Below are positions 49,426 to 58,666 of a DNA stretch of 64,000 bases, piece after piece (position 1 is the stretch's first letter; the number at the start of each line of letters is the position of its first letter). Below the pieces are notes generated by a model, which worked only from the letters and a program-made list of their open reading frames with translations, was not told the DNA's origin and ran no database searches. The DNA is from Marinithermus hydrothermalis DSM 14884 (lineage in GTDB: Bacteria; Deinococcota; Deinococci; Deinococcales; Marinithermaceae), in the NCBI RefSeq assembly GCF_000195335.1, contig NC_015387.1, forward strand, positions 1,856,001-1,920,000. Direction: 5' to 3'. The translations under genes and the position numbers were made by a program.

Positions 49426-49854
49426 ATGTCCCTGCTCGACGAACTCTACAAGGAGATCATCCTCACGCACTACAAGAACCCCAAGAACTACGGCCCGCTG
49501 CCCGACGCGACCCTCACCCTCTCCGGCCACAACCCCTCCTGCGGCGACCAGCTCGAGCTGCACCTCAAACTCGAGGACGGCCGCATCACCAACGTCACCT
49601 TCTCCGGCCAAGGCTGCGCGATCAGTCAGGCCAGCGCCTCCATGATGACCGAACTCATCAAGGGCAAACCCCTCGCCGAGGCCCTCGAGCTCTCCCGCAA
49701 ATTCAAGGCCATGGTGGTGGAGGGCGCGCCGCCCGCCCCGGAGCTCGGGGACCTCAAGGCCCTCTCCGGGGTCTCCAAGCTCCACGCGCGCGTCAAGTGC
49801 GCCACCCTCGCCTGGACGACCCTCGAGGAAGCCGCGCGGCAGCTCGAGAAGTAA
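49426..49854 (+). CDS. sufU: SufU-type sulfur acceptor / scaffold protein
   Basis: 142-residue IscU/SufU homologue. Zinc- and sulfur-binding cysteines are in NPSCGDQLE, GQGCAISQAS and VKCATLAW, the three-Cys SufU pattern with the family insertion (SRKFKAMVVEGAPP). In SufU systems it takes persulfide sulfur from SufS and passes it to SufBCD. Its stop codon abuts the convergent gpsA stop with no spacer. Confidence 0.95.
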   Translation: MSLLDELYKEIILTHYKNPKNYGPLPDATLTLSGHNPSCGDQLELHLKLEDGRITNVTFSGQGCAISQASASMMTELIKGKPLAEALELSRKFKAMVVEGAPPAPELGDLKALSGVSKLHARVKCATLAWTTLEEAARQLEK

Positions 49855-50832
49855 CTACTCCGGCTTCAGCTCCCGCCCCATCAAGGCCGAAAGCGCCCGG
49901 ATGGGGTCTTCCTTCTCGTACACCACGCGGTAGACCGCCTCCGTAATCGGCAGCTCCACCCCCCGCGCGCGGCTCCAGTCGTACAGGGCCCGCACCGTGT
50001 ACACCCCCTCCACGACCTGGCGCTCCCGCTCGAGCGCCTCGAGGGTCAACCCCCGAACGAGCCGCTCGCCCGCGCTGCGGTTGCGGGAGTGCAGGCTCGT
50101 CGCGGTCGCGATCAGGTCCCCCACCCCCGAAAGGCCGTAAAAGGTCTGTTCGCGCGCGCCCTGCGTTACCCCGAACCGCACGATCTCCCGAAGCCCCCGC
50201 GTGATCAGGGCCGCGCGCGCGTTGTCCCCGAGGCGCAGCCCGTCCACCATGCCCGCCGCGAGCGCGATCACGTTCTTCAAGGCCCCCCCCAGCTCCACCC
50301 CTACGAGGTCCCGGCTGGTGTACACCCGGAACCACGGGGTGGTGAACGCGGCCTGCACCTCCCGCGCGAACCCCTCGTCGCTCGAGGCGACCACCGTCGC
50401 CGCGGGCAGGAAACGCGCCACCTCCTCCGCGTGGTTCGGCCCGGAAAGCACCGCGACCCGTCGCGCGCCCGTAACCTCCCGGATCACCTCGCTCACCCGG
50501 CGCAACGCCCCACCCTCCGCCACAAGGCCCTTCGTGGCGGAGACGTACGCGGGCGCCGCCGGCAGGTCCGCGAGCACCGCGCGTAGCGCCTTGGAGGGCA
50601 CCGCCACCACCGCGAACGCCGCGCCCTCCAGGGCCTCCCCCGCGTCCGCGGTGGGCTGGATGTACGGCGGCAACGCCACGCCCGGCAGGTAGTCCCGGTT
50701 CTCGCGCGCGGCGAGCATCGCCTCCGCGAGTGCCTCCCGGCGCGCCCAAAGCCCGACCGGCACGCCCTTCGACGCGAGCACCACCGCCAACGCCGTGCCC
50801 CACGCGCCCGCGCCCAGCACCGCGACCTTCAT
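49855..50832 (-). CDS. gpsA: Glycerol-3-phosphate dehydrogenase [NAD(P)+]
   Basis: 325-residue dehydrogenase making sn-glycerol-3-phosphate for phospholipids. NAD motif VAVLGAGAWGTALAVVLA at the N-terminus; SATKGLVAEG; substrate/catalytic Lys in GVELGGALKNVIALAAGMVDGL; YGLSGVGDLIATATS. Length normal. Starts 1-2 nt after the membrane-protein gene, so probably co-transcribed with pyrE and that gene. Confidence 0.96.
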   Translation of the reverse strand: MKVAVLGAGAWGTALAVVLASKGVPVGLWARREALAEAMLAARENRDYLPGVALPPYIQPTADAGEALEGAAFAVVAVPSKALRAVLADLPAAPAYVSATKGLVAEGGALRRVSEVIREVTGARRVAVLSGPNHAEEVARFLPAATVVASSDEGFAREVQAAFTTPWFRVYTSRDLVGVELGGALKNVIALAAGMVDGLRLGDNARAALITRGLREIVRFGVTQGAREQTFYGLSGVGDLIATATSLHSRNRSAGERLVRGLTLEALERERQVVEGVYTVRALYDWSRARGVELPITEAVYRVVYEKEDPIRALSALMGRELKPE

Positions 50833-50833
50833 C

Positions 50834-52012
50834 TCATCCCCCCAGAAGGTACAGGAGCTCGAACGCCTCGTACCACGCGCCCACGAGCAGGAAGACCGTC
50901 GCGAGGACCAGGCTCAACCCCAAGGCCCGCAGGCCCGCCCGTCCCCCCGCGCTCTGAACCACCCGGTTAAACACGTACACGAACACGCCCAGGAAGAGGA
51001 CCAGCTGCAGCAGCGCGTTCGGCACGAACATCGCCAGGAACGTCCCCCCAAAGACCCAGGCGAGGAGCCGCACCCCCCGACCCACGCCCTCGCTTCGCAT
51101 GAAGGACGCGAGCAAGGCCAACCCACCGAAGGTCACCAGGATGTACGCCTGCAGCTCGATCACCAGGGTCGGCACGTGCCACACGAACGTCCCCGCGGGG
51201 AACAACGCGGGGCTGAGCGCGAACCCGAAAAAGTAGTACCGCAGCGCGTTGATGAGAAAAGCCGGAACCCCCAACAGCAACGCCGGCGCGAAACTCGTGA
51301 GGAGCACCCCCTGCGTGAAGTTCCAGTAAAAAATCACCAGGGCGAGCTGCAGCACCCCCCGTCCCTCGGTACCCTCAAACCCGATCTGCGCCAGGGCCCC
51401 GCCCACCAGCTCCTGCACCGCGCGCGCCAGCTCCGGCGCAGCGTACGCCCCCAAGGCCCCCAGCACGAACAGGCCGTACAGGACCGCGTTCACCCAAAGG
51501 TACAACCGCCAGTGCCGCCGCACCACGCTCCAACCCTCGCGCCACCAGCGGCCCAACACCCCCCGCCGCAAGCCCGACACGAAGAGCAGCGAGGCCAGCG
51601 CGAACCCCCACGCCGCGGCGGGGCTCCACACCCAACCGGGCAAGAGCCCCCCCTCCGGCACCCACGCGACGCGGGTCACCTCACCATCCCGCACCAGCAC
51701 GCGCACGTCCCCGCCGCGGCTCCCCACCACCGCGGGAAAACGCACCAGCGTCCCCACCGGCGTGGTCTCCACCTCCGGGGCCTCGAGGTTCACCTCCAGC
51801 CCCACGGGCGGCGGGGAGAACGCCGCGAGTTCCCGCACGACGCGCGCCCACTCCTCCGGGCCCGCCTCGAGGACCCGGGCGGGGTCCAGCTCCCGCGCGA
51901 GCTCCCCCGCCTGCCACGCCGCGACCGCCTCGCGGGCCAGCGCGACCGCGTCCCCGGCCTGCGCGAACCCCAAACCCAGCAGCACCCCTAAGCACACGAG
52001 TACGCCCCGCAT
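50834..52012 (-). CDS. SpoIIM (DUF95)-like membrane protein with signal peptide
   Basis: 392 residues. Signal-like N-terminus (MRGVLVCLGVLLGLGFAQA), then a soluble domain to about 150, then six or more membrane helices. The block FLINALRYYFFGFALSPALF and the later TFVWHVPTLVIELQAYILVTF recall SpoIIM/DUF95 proteins (N...G...HG..E..A). Function outside sporulation is unknown. The start ATG shares a base with the pyrE stop (TGATG). Confidence 0.65.
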   Translation of the reverse strand: MRGVLVCLGVLLGLGFAQAGDAVALAREAVAAWQAGELARELDPARVLEAGPEEWARVVRELAAFSPPPVGLEVNLEAPEVETTPVGTLVRFPAVVGSRGGDVRVLVRDGEVTRVAWVPEGGLLPGWVWSPAAAWGFALASLLFVSGLRRGVLGRWWREGWSVVRRHWRLYLWVNAVLYGLFVLGALGAYAAPELARAVQELVGGALAQIGFEGTEGRGVLQLALVIFYWNFTQGVLLTSFAPALLLGVPAFLINALRYYFFGFALSPALFPAGTFVWHVPTLVIELQAYILVTFGGLALLASFMRSEGVGRGVRLLAWVFGGTFLAMFVPNALLQLVLFLGVFVYVFNRVVQSAGGRAGLRALGLSLVLATVFLLVGAWYEAFELLYLLGG

Positions 52013-52563
52013 CACACCTCCTCCAGCGGCACGCCCGCCGCGCACAAGGGACAGGCTTCCGGCGCGTACGTAGGGAACTCCAGCGTCGCCAGCGCCCTGA
52101 ACGGCACCCCAAAGGCCGCCTGCCCCCCGCTCCGGTCGATGATCGCGCCGACCCCCACGAGCCGTGCGCCCTTCGCTTCGGCCGCGGCGATCGCGCGCCG
52201 CACCGAACCGCCGGTCGTCACCACGTCCTCCACTGCAAGAAACCGGTCCCCCGGCCGTACGGTCAAGCCCTCGCGGATGAACATGCCGCCCGCGCCGTCC
52301 TTCTCCGAGAACAGCGCCCGCGCGCCCAACGCCCGCGCGGTCACAAAAGCGAGGACCACACCCCCCATGGCCGGGCCCACCACGAAATCCACGCGTTCCC
52401 CCGCGAATAACCGCGCGATCGCCTCCCCGATCGCTTCCGCGTGCGCGGGGTGTTGCAGCACCGTCGTGGACTGCAAAAACCTCGGCGAATGCCGTCCGCT
52501 CCTCAGGAGGAAATGCCCCTCCAGCAAGGCTCCCGTTTCCCGGTACACCGCCAGTACGTCCAC
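52012..52563 (-). CDS. pyrE: Orotate phosphoribosyltransferase
   Basis: 183-residue enzyme joining orotate and PRPP in pyrimidine synthesis. PRPP-binding motif FLAVEDVVTTGGSVRRAI near residue 108; N-terminal HFLLRSGRHSPRFLQ. GTG start at 52563 with TAGCAT (52570-52575) 6 nt upstream and no ribosome-binding site, indicating a leaderless mRNA. pyrF lies nearby but is separated by the plus-strand peroxiredoxin pseudogene. Confidence 0.94.
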   Translation of the reverse strand: MDVLAVYRETGALLEGHFLLRSGRHSPRFLQSTTVLQHPAHAEAIGEAIARLFAGERVDFVVGPAMGGVVLAFVTARALGARALFSEKDGAGGMFIREGLTVRPGDRFLAVEDVVTTGGSVRRAIAAAEAKGARLVGVGAIIDRSGGQAAFGVPFRALATLEFPTYAPEACPLCAAGVPLEEV

Positions 52564-52647
52564 GGCCTTATGCTACACGACCGGCCCGCCCCCCCAGCAC
52601 GTAACGCCGCTGACCGTCTCCCCCCCTCCCCCCGGCACCATGGACAC

Positions 52648-53210
52648 ATGGCCCGACTCACCCCAGGCGCCCCCGCCCCCACCTTCCACGCCCCCGACCT
52701 CACCGGTCGCCCCGTCCGCCTCGAGGCCTACCGCGGCCGGCCCCTCCTCCTCTCCTTCTATCGCGGAGCCTCCTGCCCCCTGTGTAACCTCCGGGTCCGC
52801 GAACTCATCCGGCACCACGCCGTCCTCGCCGCGCGCGGCCTCCAGCTCCTCGCCTTCTTCGAGTCCCCCCGGGAAGCCCTCCTCGAGCACGTCGCCCGGC
52901 AACACCCGCCCTTCCCCCTCGTCCCGGACCCCGAGCGCCGCGTGTACGCCCTCTTCGGGGTGGAGGCCTCCCTGTGGGGGCACGTGCGGAGCCTACTCTC
53001 CCCCGCCCCCTCCAGGCCCTGGCCGCCGGGTTCTACCCGCAGCGCGAGGACTGGGGAAGCCACACCCTCCCCGCGGACTTCCTCATCGGGCCCGACGGCC
53101 GCATCCAGATCGCCCACTACGGGCGGGACATCGCGGACCACCTGCCCCTACCCCGGCTGTACCAGGCCCTCGGCACCCCTAGCTCGAACCCTCCGCCATC
53201 GGTGCCCTGA
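52648..53210 (+). pseudogene. AhpC/TSA-family peroxiredoxin-like gene with a frameshift
   Basis: The first ~118 codons encode a peroxiredoxin-like fold (MARLTPGAPAPTFHAPDL, FYRGASCPLCNLRVREL with a CxxC). At about 52998-53012 the frame moves: the natural continuation (ALAAGFYPQREDWG, LPADFLIGPDGRIQIAHYGR) is read one base back, from about 53014 to the TGA at 53210. Adding one C to the run in CTCCCCCGCCCCCTCC would restore one ~187-residue protein. Either a real inactivating deletion or a sequencing error in a homopolymer. Its end overlaps the convergent pyrF end by 32 nt. Confidence 0.8.
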
Positions 53211-53982
53211 GCGCCTCCAGGTACGCCCGCGCCTGGCGCAGGGCCACCCCCACGTCCGGCCGCCCCCCGGGGTAGTACAAGGCGCGCGAAGCCGAGAGCA
53301 GCAACCCCTCGCCCCGCAGCACCGCCCCGCCCTGGGCGCCCAGGCCCGGGACCAGGAACAAGCTCCGGGGCATCCCCTCCCGCAACTCCCGCACCCGCTC
53401 GGGGTACGTGCCCCCCACCACCGCGCCCACGCGGCTCCAGCGCCCCACCGCGTACCGTTCGCTCCACGCGGCGACCGCCTCCGCCACCACGCGGTAAAGG
53501 GGCCGTCCCGCCACCTCCAAATCCTGGAACATCCCCGACCCCGGGTTCGAGGTCTTCACCAACACGAACACCATCCCCCTCGAGCGCGCCGCGGCCTCGA
53601 GGAAAGGCGCGACCGCGTCCTCCCCCAAATACGGGTTCACCGTCACGGCCGAGCCCGGGTAGGCCTCGAGGTACGCCTGGGCGTACGCCTGGGCGGTACT
53701 CCCGATGTCCCCGCGCTTCACGTCCCAGATCACCGGGAGCGCCATCACCCGCGCTGCCGCGGCCAGCTCGTGCATCAGCGCGTACCCCTCCGGCCCCAGC
53801 GCCTCGAAAAACGCCGCTTGGAACTTCACGGCCGCGATCCGAGGCGCGAGGGCCTCCATGACCTCGAGGGAGTACCGGCGAATCTGCCCCAGCTTGTCCT
53901 TCCCCGGGTGCCACGCGGGGCGCGGGTCCACCCCCAGCACCAGGGGCGGGCGGCGCGTGACCTCCTCCACAAAATCCCACAT
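53179..53982 (-). CDS. pyrF: Orotidine 5'-phosphate decarboxylase
   Basis: 267-residue decarboxylase making UMP, of the longer subfamily. Catalytic motif [22 protein letters not shown] near residue 100, [29 protein letters not shown], and the phosphate loop [16 protein letters not shown] (53989-53994) lies 6 nt before the ATG, so it has its own leaderless start just downstream of the CRISPR module. Confidence 0.94.
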   Translation of the reverse strand: MWDFVEEVTRRPPLVLGVDPRPAWHPGKDKLGQIRRYSLEVMEALAPRIAAVKFQAAFFEALGPEGYALMHELAAAARVMALPVIWDVKRGDIGSTAQAYAQAYLEAYPGSAVTVNPYLGEDAVAPFLEAAARSRGMVFVLVKTSNPGSGMFQDLEVAGRPLYRVVAEAVAAWSERYAVGRWSRVGAVVGGTYPERVRELREGMPRSLFLVPGLGAQGGAVLRGEGLLLSASRALYYPGGRPDVGVALRQARAYLEALRAPMAEGSS

Positions 53983-54025
53983 GCCTCCAGCCTACCAAGC
54001 CCCCCACCCCGCCCCGCGCCGCAGG

Positions 54026-55102
54026 CTAAAGCCCCAACCGCTCCAGGGCCTGCTTCAGGGCCTCCCGGCCCTTGGCCCACCGCTTGAGGTCCCGGGGGTT
54101 GTTGAGGAACCCCTTCGCGTGCATGGCTTGGCGCAGGTCCTGCGCCTCCTCCGGGGACAACGCCTGGATCAGGGCCGCGTGGGCCTCCAGGAAAGCCCGC
54201 AACTCCCGGTACGAGGTGCCCCGCAACCGGATCTTTAAATCCTCGTACTCCGGGCTGAAGCGGGCCCCCGCTCCTTCCCGGGAGGGTGCGCGGGCGGCCC
54301 CTCCCCCCTCCAGCTCCATCCGGCCGTACCCCGCGGCGGTCTTCGCGCCCACCCCCTCCTCCTTCAAGGCCCACGCCAGGATCCGCCAGGCGGCCTCGAG
54401 CCAAGGCCGCGCCACCTCCGGAGAAAGCCCGGGAACGGGGGCCAAGGCCAGCAGGAAGGTGCCCGTGACGCTCAGGAAGGGGACGGGCACGGGGCTATCC
54501 CAGTCCGCGGGGGGCGCGCCCCCACCCCCGTAATACTCCGCGTGGTGCGGCGTCATGACGTCAGGATGGAGCGCATACGTTCCCGGCAGGGGCAGGGCGT
54601 CAAAGAAAACCAAGGCTCCTTGTTCCTCGAGGTCGCCGAAGAGGGCTTTTTGCGCCGCGCCTCGCTTGAACTCCTTCAGGTTCCGCCGCCAAGCCTCCCC
54701 CTCCAGGTACAGGTGGGCGTACCGGCTCGCCAAGCCCTTCAAGGCCGAGCCCGGGATGTACGGCACCCCGTAGGTGCGGTGGAGGGTGAGGCTGGTCTCC
54801 AGCACCCCCTCCCCCCCCAGCCCCACCACCAACCGGCCCAGGGTCCGGGCCTCACGCACCTCCGCCCCGAGTTCCTCGAGGGCCTTGCGGTAGCGGGTGA
54901 AGAAGGCCCGGTACTCCTTAGGCTCACCGCACCCAGCCACCTCCCGCACCAGGTCCCGCTTGGCGTCCGTGTCCTCCTCCCGCACGGTGCGGATGTACTT
55001 GTCCAGCCAGAGGCCCCGGTGGGGCTCCCGGTGAGATGGGAACCGGATTCCCCTCAAGGCATCCCGCCGACTCGAGTCCGCGTTGGGTTCCTTCCGGGCC
55101 AT
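54026..55102 (-). CDS. cmr6: Type III-B CRISPR RAMP protein Cmr6
   Basis: 358-residue RAMP-fold subunit of the Cmr crRNA effector. Contains the glycine-rich RAMP motif region YIPGSALKGLASRYAHLYL (near 125) and LEEQGALVFFDALPLPG, both typical of Cmr6; C-terminal GVGAKTAAGYGRMEL. The N-terminal ~60 residues are charged and variable. Last gene of the module, 2 nt after cmr5. Caps the 3' end of the Cmr backbone in known complexes. Confidence 0.92.
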   Translation of the reverse strand: MARKEPNADSSRRDALRGIRFPSHREPHRGLWLDKYIRTVREEDTDAKRDLVREVAGCGEPKEYRAFFTRYRKALEELGAEVREARTLGRLVVGLGGEGVLETSLTLHRTYGVPYIPGSALKGLASRYAHLYLEGEAWRRNLKEFKRGAAQKALFGDLEEQGALVFFDALPLPGTYALHPDVMTPHHAEYYGGGGAPPADWDSPVPVPFLSVTGTFLLALAPVPGLSPEVARPWLEAAWRILAWALKEEGVGAKTAAGYGRMELEGGGAARAPSREGAGARFSPEYEDLKIRLRGTSYRELRAFLEAHAALIQALSPEEAQDLRQAMHAKGFLNNPRDLKRWAKGREALKQALERLGL

Positions 55103-55104
55103 GG

Positions 55105-55449
55105 TTACTCCTCGATCAGGGCTTGCGCGAAGCGCTTGTACCAGTCCGCCGCCCCCAACACCTCCCGGGTCAGGCGGAGGTACTCCAGAAGGGGGGCTTT
55201 CCTCGCCTGGGCTGAGAGGTCCCGCAGCCCCTCGTACCCCAGGGTCCTGGCCAGGTCCTCGCCCAGGCTCTTGTGAGCCGCCTTGCCGCGGGACTCCACG
55301 AAGGCCAGGGCCTGGGCGAGCCCCGCCTGGCGGATGAGGACGGGGAGCTTTAGGGCCATGTCCTTGTACTCGCCGGCCTCCCCCGTCCTTGCCCGCGCCT
55401 GCACCCGCTCATAAGCGTCCTGGGCCCACCGTTGTGCCCGCGTGTGCAT
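55105..55449 (-). CDS. cmr5: Type III-B CRISPR small subunit Cmr5
   Basis: 114-residue all-helical small subunit (TRAQRWAQDAYERVQ, KLPVLIRQAGLAQALAFVESR, YLRLTREVLGAADWYKRF), matching the Cmr5 pattern. It forms the belly filament that contacts target RNA. ATG 55449 with GGGAGGT upstream; sits between cmr4 and cmr6 with 2-nt gaps on both sides. Confidence 0.92.
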   Translation of the reverse strand: MHTRAQRWAQDAYERVQARARTGEAGEYKDMALKLPVLIRQAGLAQALAFVESRGKAAHKSLGEDLARTLGYEGLRDLSAQARKAPLLEYLRLTREVLGAADWYKRFAQALIEE

Positions 55450-55451
55450 GG

Positions 55452-56306
55452 TTACCTCCCCACCTGCACCCGGCAAAGCCCCCGGCCCACCGTGGCCTTG
55501 CCGCCCAGCTGGAGAGCGCCTTTCAACAGCCCTTTGAACAGGGCCATGACCGCCTCGGGCAGCATCTCCTGCCCCTTGCGGAACGACCGCTCCGCCCGCA
55601 CCAGGCTGTACAGGACGCTCTCCGCGGGCAGGCTCTCCTCGTACCAGAGGGCCCCCCTGGCTACGGTCTTGGTCTCGTCGTCCAAACGAATCCGGGCCAC
55701 CACCTCCGTGACCGTCTCCAGGAGGAAGCCCATCAGATCATCGTGCACCAGCAGCAGCCGGCCCTTCACCGGGGCCTCGGTGCGCTCCGCCAGCCAGGCC
55801 TCCCACTCGGCCACGTGGGGGGCCTCCTTAACCTCGAGGTCCAGGTCCTCCAGGTAAGCGTTTGATCCCTCCACGACCTGGGCGCCGGAGGCCGCCAACG
55901 CCCAGGTCCGGCCCGGCACCGTAGGCGTCTGGGGGGGCGTTAACCCCACAAGCGCCGCCTCCCGCCGAAAGCGCTCCAGAAGGTAGGGGCTCGTCACGTA
56001 GGCGAACACCCCGTACAGGCTCCGCACGGGTAGGAGAAGGAGCTTCGCGTCCCCTACCTGGAGGGCCCCGGCGTGCTCATGAGCGTTCTCCGTATCCGGC
56101 CCAAACACCGCAAACAGCATGGCCTCATCCCACTGCCTCGCCCGCTCCCGAAGCACCCCTTTGAGGGAGCTGCCCGGGAGGTACGGGATGCCCGTGGCCT
56201 TCTCCCGAGCGATGGGCAGGTCAATAGCCCCAACGCCTTGCCCCGTCCCTGCGTGCAGGGGAGAAAGGGCATGGATGAAGAGCAACGCGGTCTCGGTCTG
56301 GTGCAC
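55452..56306 (-). CDS. cmr4: Type III-B CRISPR RAMP backbone protein Cmr4
   Basis: 284-residue Cas7-like subunit. HALSPLHAGTGQGVGAIDLPI at residues ~12-32 holds the conserved His and Asp of Cmr4. The Asp (D28 in GAIDLPIAREK) corresponds to the catalytic residue cutting target RNA in studied homologues. YLPGSSLKGVLRERAR is the RAMP glycine-rich motif. GTG start at 56306 with AAGGAGGT. Several copies per complex are expected. Confidence 0.93.
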   Translation of the reverse strand: MHQTETALLFIHALSPLHAGTGQGVGAIDLPIAREKATGIPYLPGSSLKGVLRERARQWDEAMLFAVFGPDTENAHEHAGALQVGDAKLLLLPVRSLYGVFAYVTSPYLLERFRREAALVGLTPPQTPTVPGRTWALAASGAQVVEGSNAYLEDLDLEVKEAPHVAEWEAWLAERTEAPVKGRLLLVHDDLMGFLLETVTEVVARIRLDDETKTVARGALWYEESLPAESVLYSLVRAERSFRKGQEMLPEAVMALFKGLLKGALQLGGKATVGRGLCRVQVGR

Positions 56307-56309
56307 AGC

Positions 56310-57551
56310 TTACCTCCTTGCCTCCAAGTGCATCACGAAGGCCCGCAAGGGGTCCGGCTCCCCCCCACGGGCCCTTAAGGGCTCGATCTTCTCGGCTTCC
56401 TCTGGGCTGAGCCGGGTCTCCACCCCGCACTCCCTGCCCTTCCACTCCAGGACCACTCCCCCGGGCGGGGTGCGGGGGGCCTCGAGCACCGCCACCACGC
56501 ACGCCTTCTCCGCCAAGGGACGGAAGATCAGGGGGCTGGCCAGGCGGTCGGCCGCCTGGGGCTTCAGGGTCGCGTCGGGATGGACCTCGCGGTCCTTGAA
56601 ATGAAAGATGATGGGCAGGCCGAACTGAGCTCGGGGGAACTTACGCACGGGGTGCTGGGGCTTGTGGTGGAAGGCGTACTGCTCGGTACGGCGGCGCACC
56701 TCGTCGGGCTCGGGCCAGTGGGAACGCCCCGGCCGGTTCCGCCCCTGGCCCTCCCGGCGGCTTTGGCGGAAGGCCTGGTACGCCTCCGCCACCTCCCGCC
56801 AGGACAAGGGCACCACCCGCACCAGGCTGGCGGGCGTCAGGTGGGGCACCCCCTCAGGCCAGCCCGCCTCCCGGGCATACGCCCTGAGCTTCTCCCGGAT
56901 CTCCGCTTCCCCCAAAGGCCGGCTCCCTTCCCGCATCAACGCCCCGAACCCCCGCCGGGTCCGGGCCCCGATTCCCCCGAAGGTCTCCCAGGCCCAGAGG
57001 GCGGCCTCGAGCTCCTCCTTCACGTCCAGGTCCCCCACCCGCTCCGGGAAGCGCAGGCGGAGGCGGAAACGCACCCCTCGCCGTACGGGGTAGTTCTTGG
57101 AGTCTTGTTTCGTGCGCTGAAGCGGGAAGGCCAGGTAAGGGTGGGCCACATCCCGCCGGGCCCTCGGGAAGCCCCGTCCCGGTTGATCCTCGAAGGGATG
57201 GGCTTCCTTCCCTTTCTCTAGGGGCTCGACCTCCACTAAAAGCGGTGAGGCGCCCCCCTCCCCCGCGCTGCCGAACAGGCGGGACTCCAGCGCCAGAAGG
57301 CGCTTCAGGCTCCCCTGAGCCTGCCAGCCCCGCACCGCCCGCCACCAAAAACGCAGCTGCCCCCGCACCTCCGAGGCCCGCACCGCGGTCAAGGGATCCG
57401 CGTGGCGGGGCTCCACCCCACCCCCAAAGAGCGGGGTGAGGAGGCGGTAGGTGCGCTCCCAGGTGAGGATCCGCACCCCGTCGTGCCGCACCAGGCCACC
57501 CTCTACCTCCCGACGCCTGGGGGCAAAAGCGTCCGTGTACTCCTTCCTCAT
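56310..57551 (-). CDS. cmr1: Type III-B CRISPR RAMP protein Cmr1
   Basis: 413-residue RAMP protein. Starts near TWERTYRLLTPLFGGGVEPR, followed by VRASEVRGQLRFWWRAVRG, the Cmr1 hallmark, and later WETFGGIGARTRRGFGAL. Binds near the 3' end of the crRNA-target duplex in known Cmr complexes. Start ATG at 57551 has GGGAGGAAG upstream and overlaps the cmr3 stop (ATGA). Confidence 0.93.
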   Translation of the reverse strand: MRKEYTDAFAPRRREVEGGLVRHDGVRILTWERTYRLLTPLFGGGVEPRHADPLTAVRASEVRGQLRFWWRAVRGWQAQGSLKRLLALESRLFGSAGEGGASPLLVEVEPLEKGKEAHPFEDQPGRGFPRARRDVAHPYLAFPLQRTKQDSKNYPVRRGVRFRLRLRFPERVGDLDVKEELEAALWAWETFGGIGARTRRGFGALMREGSRPLGEAEIREKLRAYAREAGWPEGVPHLTPASLVRVVPLSWREVAEAYQAFRQSRREGQGRNRPGRSHWPEPDEVRRRTEQYAFHHKPQHPVRKFPRAQFGLPIIFHFKDREVHPDATLKPQAADRLASPLIFRPLAEKACVVAVLEAPRTPPGGVVLEWKGRECGVETRLSPEEAEKIEPLRARGGEPDPLRAFVMHLEARR

Positions 57552-58666
57552 GCTTCCTCCCAGCGCATGAGCTGCCCGCTCCAAAGCCCCACAGCACCCA
57601 GGCCGTACCCGTCCTTGCGGTCCTGCTCCTCGTCGGAAAGGTTCTGGAACCAGACTTTCAACAGCCAGTCCCGCACCGCCGCCTCCCCCCACGCCTCGGG
57701 CAGGCGCACGAAGTACACGCTTCCCGCGGGCACTGCCCGGCGGCTCTTCTTCGGCTTCCCCTCCTTAAGATCCCAGCCCGAGACCGCCACCGGCCGCCCC
57801 GAAACCACGGCCACCACCTCAGCCCCGAAGAAGGTTCTACCCTCCGGGAGGAACGCCCCCCGGAAGAAGGCCGGGGTGAGAAGGACCACCCGGGCCGCCC
57901 GGCGAGCTAGGAGCCCCTCGAGCAACCCCTCCGGTACCCCCGGCACTTCGGGTCCGCCCCGCTGCCAGAGGGCCAGCCGCCGCTCCCCGCCTAAGGGGTG
58001 CACCCCCTCCACCTCCACCCCGTCCTCCGGCCACAAGGTGAGGGCCATGCGGCGAATCCCATGAAGAGAGGCCGAGTCCTCCTTTTGTTGCCGCGCGAAC
58101 TCCAGGCCCGACGTCTGGAAGAGGAAACCTTCCCGAGCCGTTTGCGTACCGGGATCCAGACTCACGTGAGTGCGCACCTCCGGGGTGGGACCATCGTGCC
58201 CCTCAGGATGAAACCCCTCCGGGGCATCCCGCACCAGCCAGTCCAGGACGCAATCCCAGTAAAGGAAGCGGGGCAACACCTCCGGTTTCGTCTTAAGGTC
58301 CGGACGGGGCAGGCCCACGGGGCAAAGCCCCTCGGGCAAATTGGTGCCGCACCCTTCGGGCGGGTCTAAGGGCCGCAGGGCGTACACCGCCTTGCCCAGC
58401 TTCAGCATGTCCAAGGGCCGCGGCACGAGGAGGCGCCACGCCGCACCCCCCCACTCCGCGAGAAGCGGCCCCCGCACCCCCCAGGAAAGCACCCGGTGGG
58501 CGTCCTCAGGAAAGCGCAGCCCTTCCGAGAACCCCCGCCGGGCGCGGTACGCCCCAGCCAGAGTCTGGGGCAAGGGGAAGGGCAGGCTCCGGGCCCGAGC
58601 CCCGGGGCTGTTGGTGAAGGGCCGCCCATCCCGAACGATCAGAGGGTCCCGCGGTTCAATGAGCAC
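57548..58666 (-). CDS. cmr3: Type III-B CRISPR protein Cmr3 (Cas5-like)
   Basis: 372-residue RAMP protein; begins IEPRDPLIVRDGRPFTNSPG, the family signature (IEP.D.L.FRDGRPF). Interacts with Cas10 and holds the crRNA 5' handle. GTG start at 58666 preceded by GGGAGGTG, and overlapping the cas10 end by 11 nt. Confidence 0.94.
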   Translation of the reverse strand: MLIEPRDPLIVRDGRPFTNSPGARARSLPFPLPQTLAGAYRARRGFSEGLRFPEDAHRVLSWGVRGPLLAEWGGAAWRLLVPRPLDMLKLGKAVYALRPLDPPEGCGTNLPEGLCPVGLPRPDLKTKPEVLPRFLYWDCVLDWLVRDAPEGFHPEGHDGPTPEVRTHVSLDPGTQTAREGFLFQTSGLEFARQQKEDSASLHGIRRMALTLWPEDGVEVEGVHPLGGERRLALWQRGGPEVPGVPEGLLEGLLARRAARVVLLTPAFFRGAFLPEGRTFFGAEVVAVVSGRPVAVSGWDLKEGKPKKSRRAVPAGSVYFVRLPEAWGEAAVRDWLLKVWFQNLSDEEQDRKDGYGLGAVGLWSGQLMRWEEA

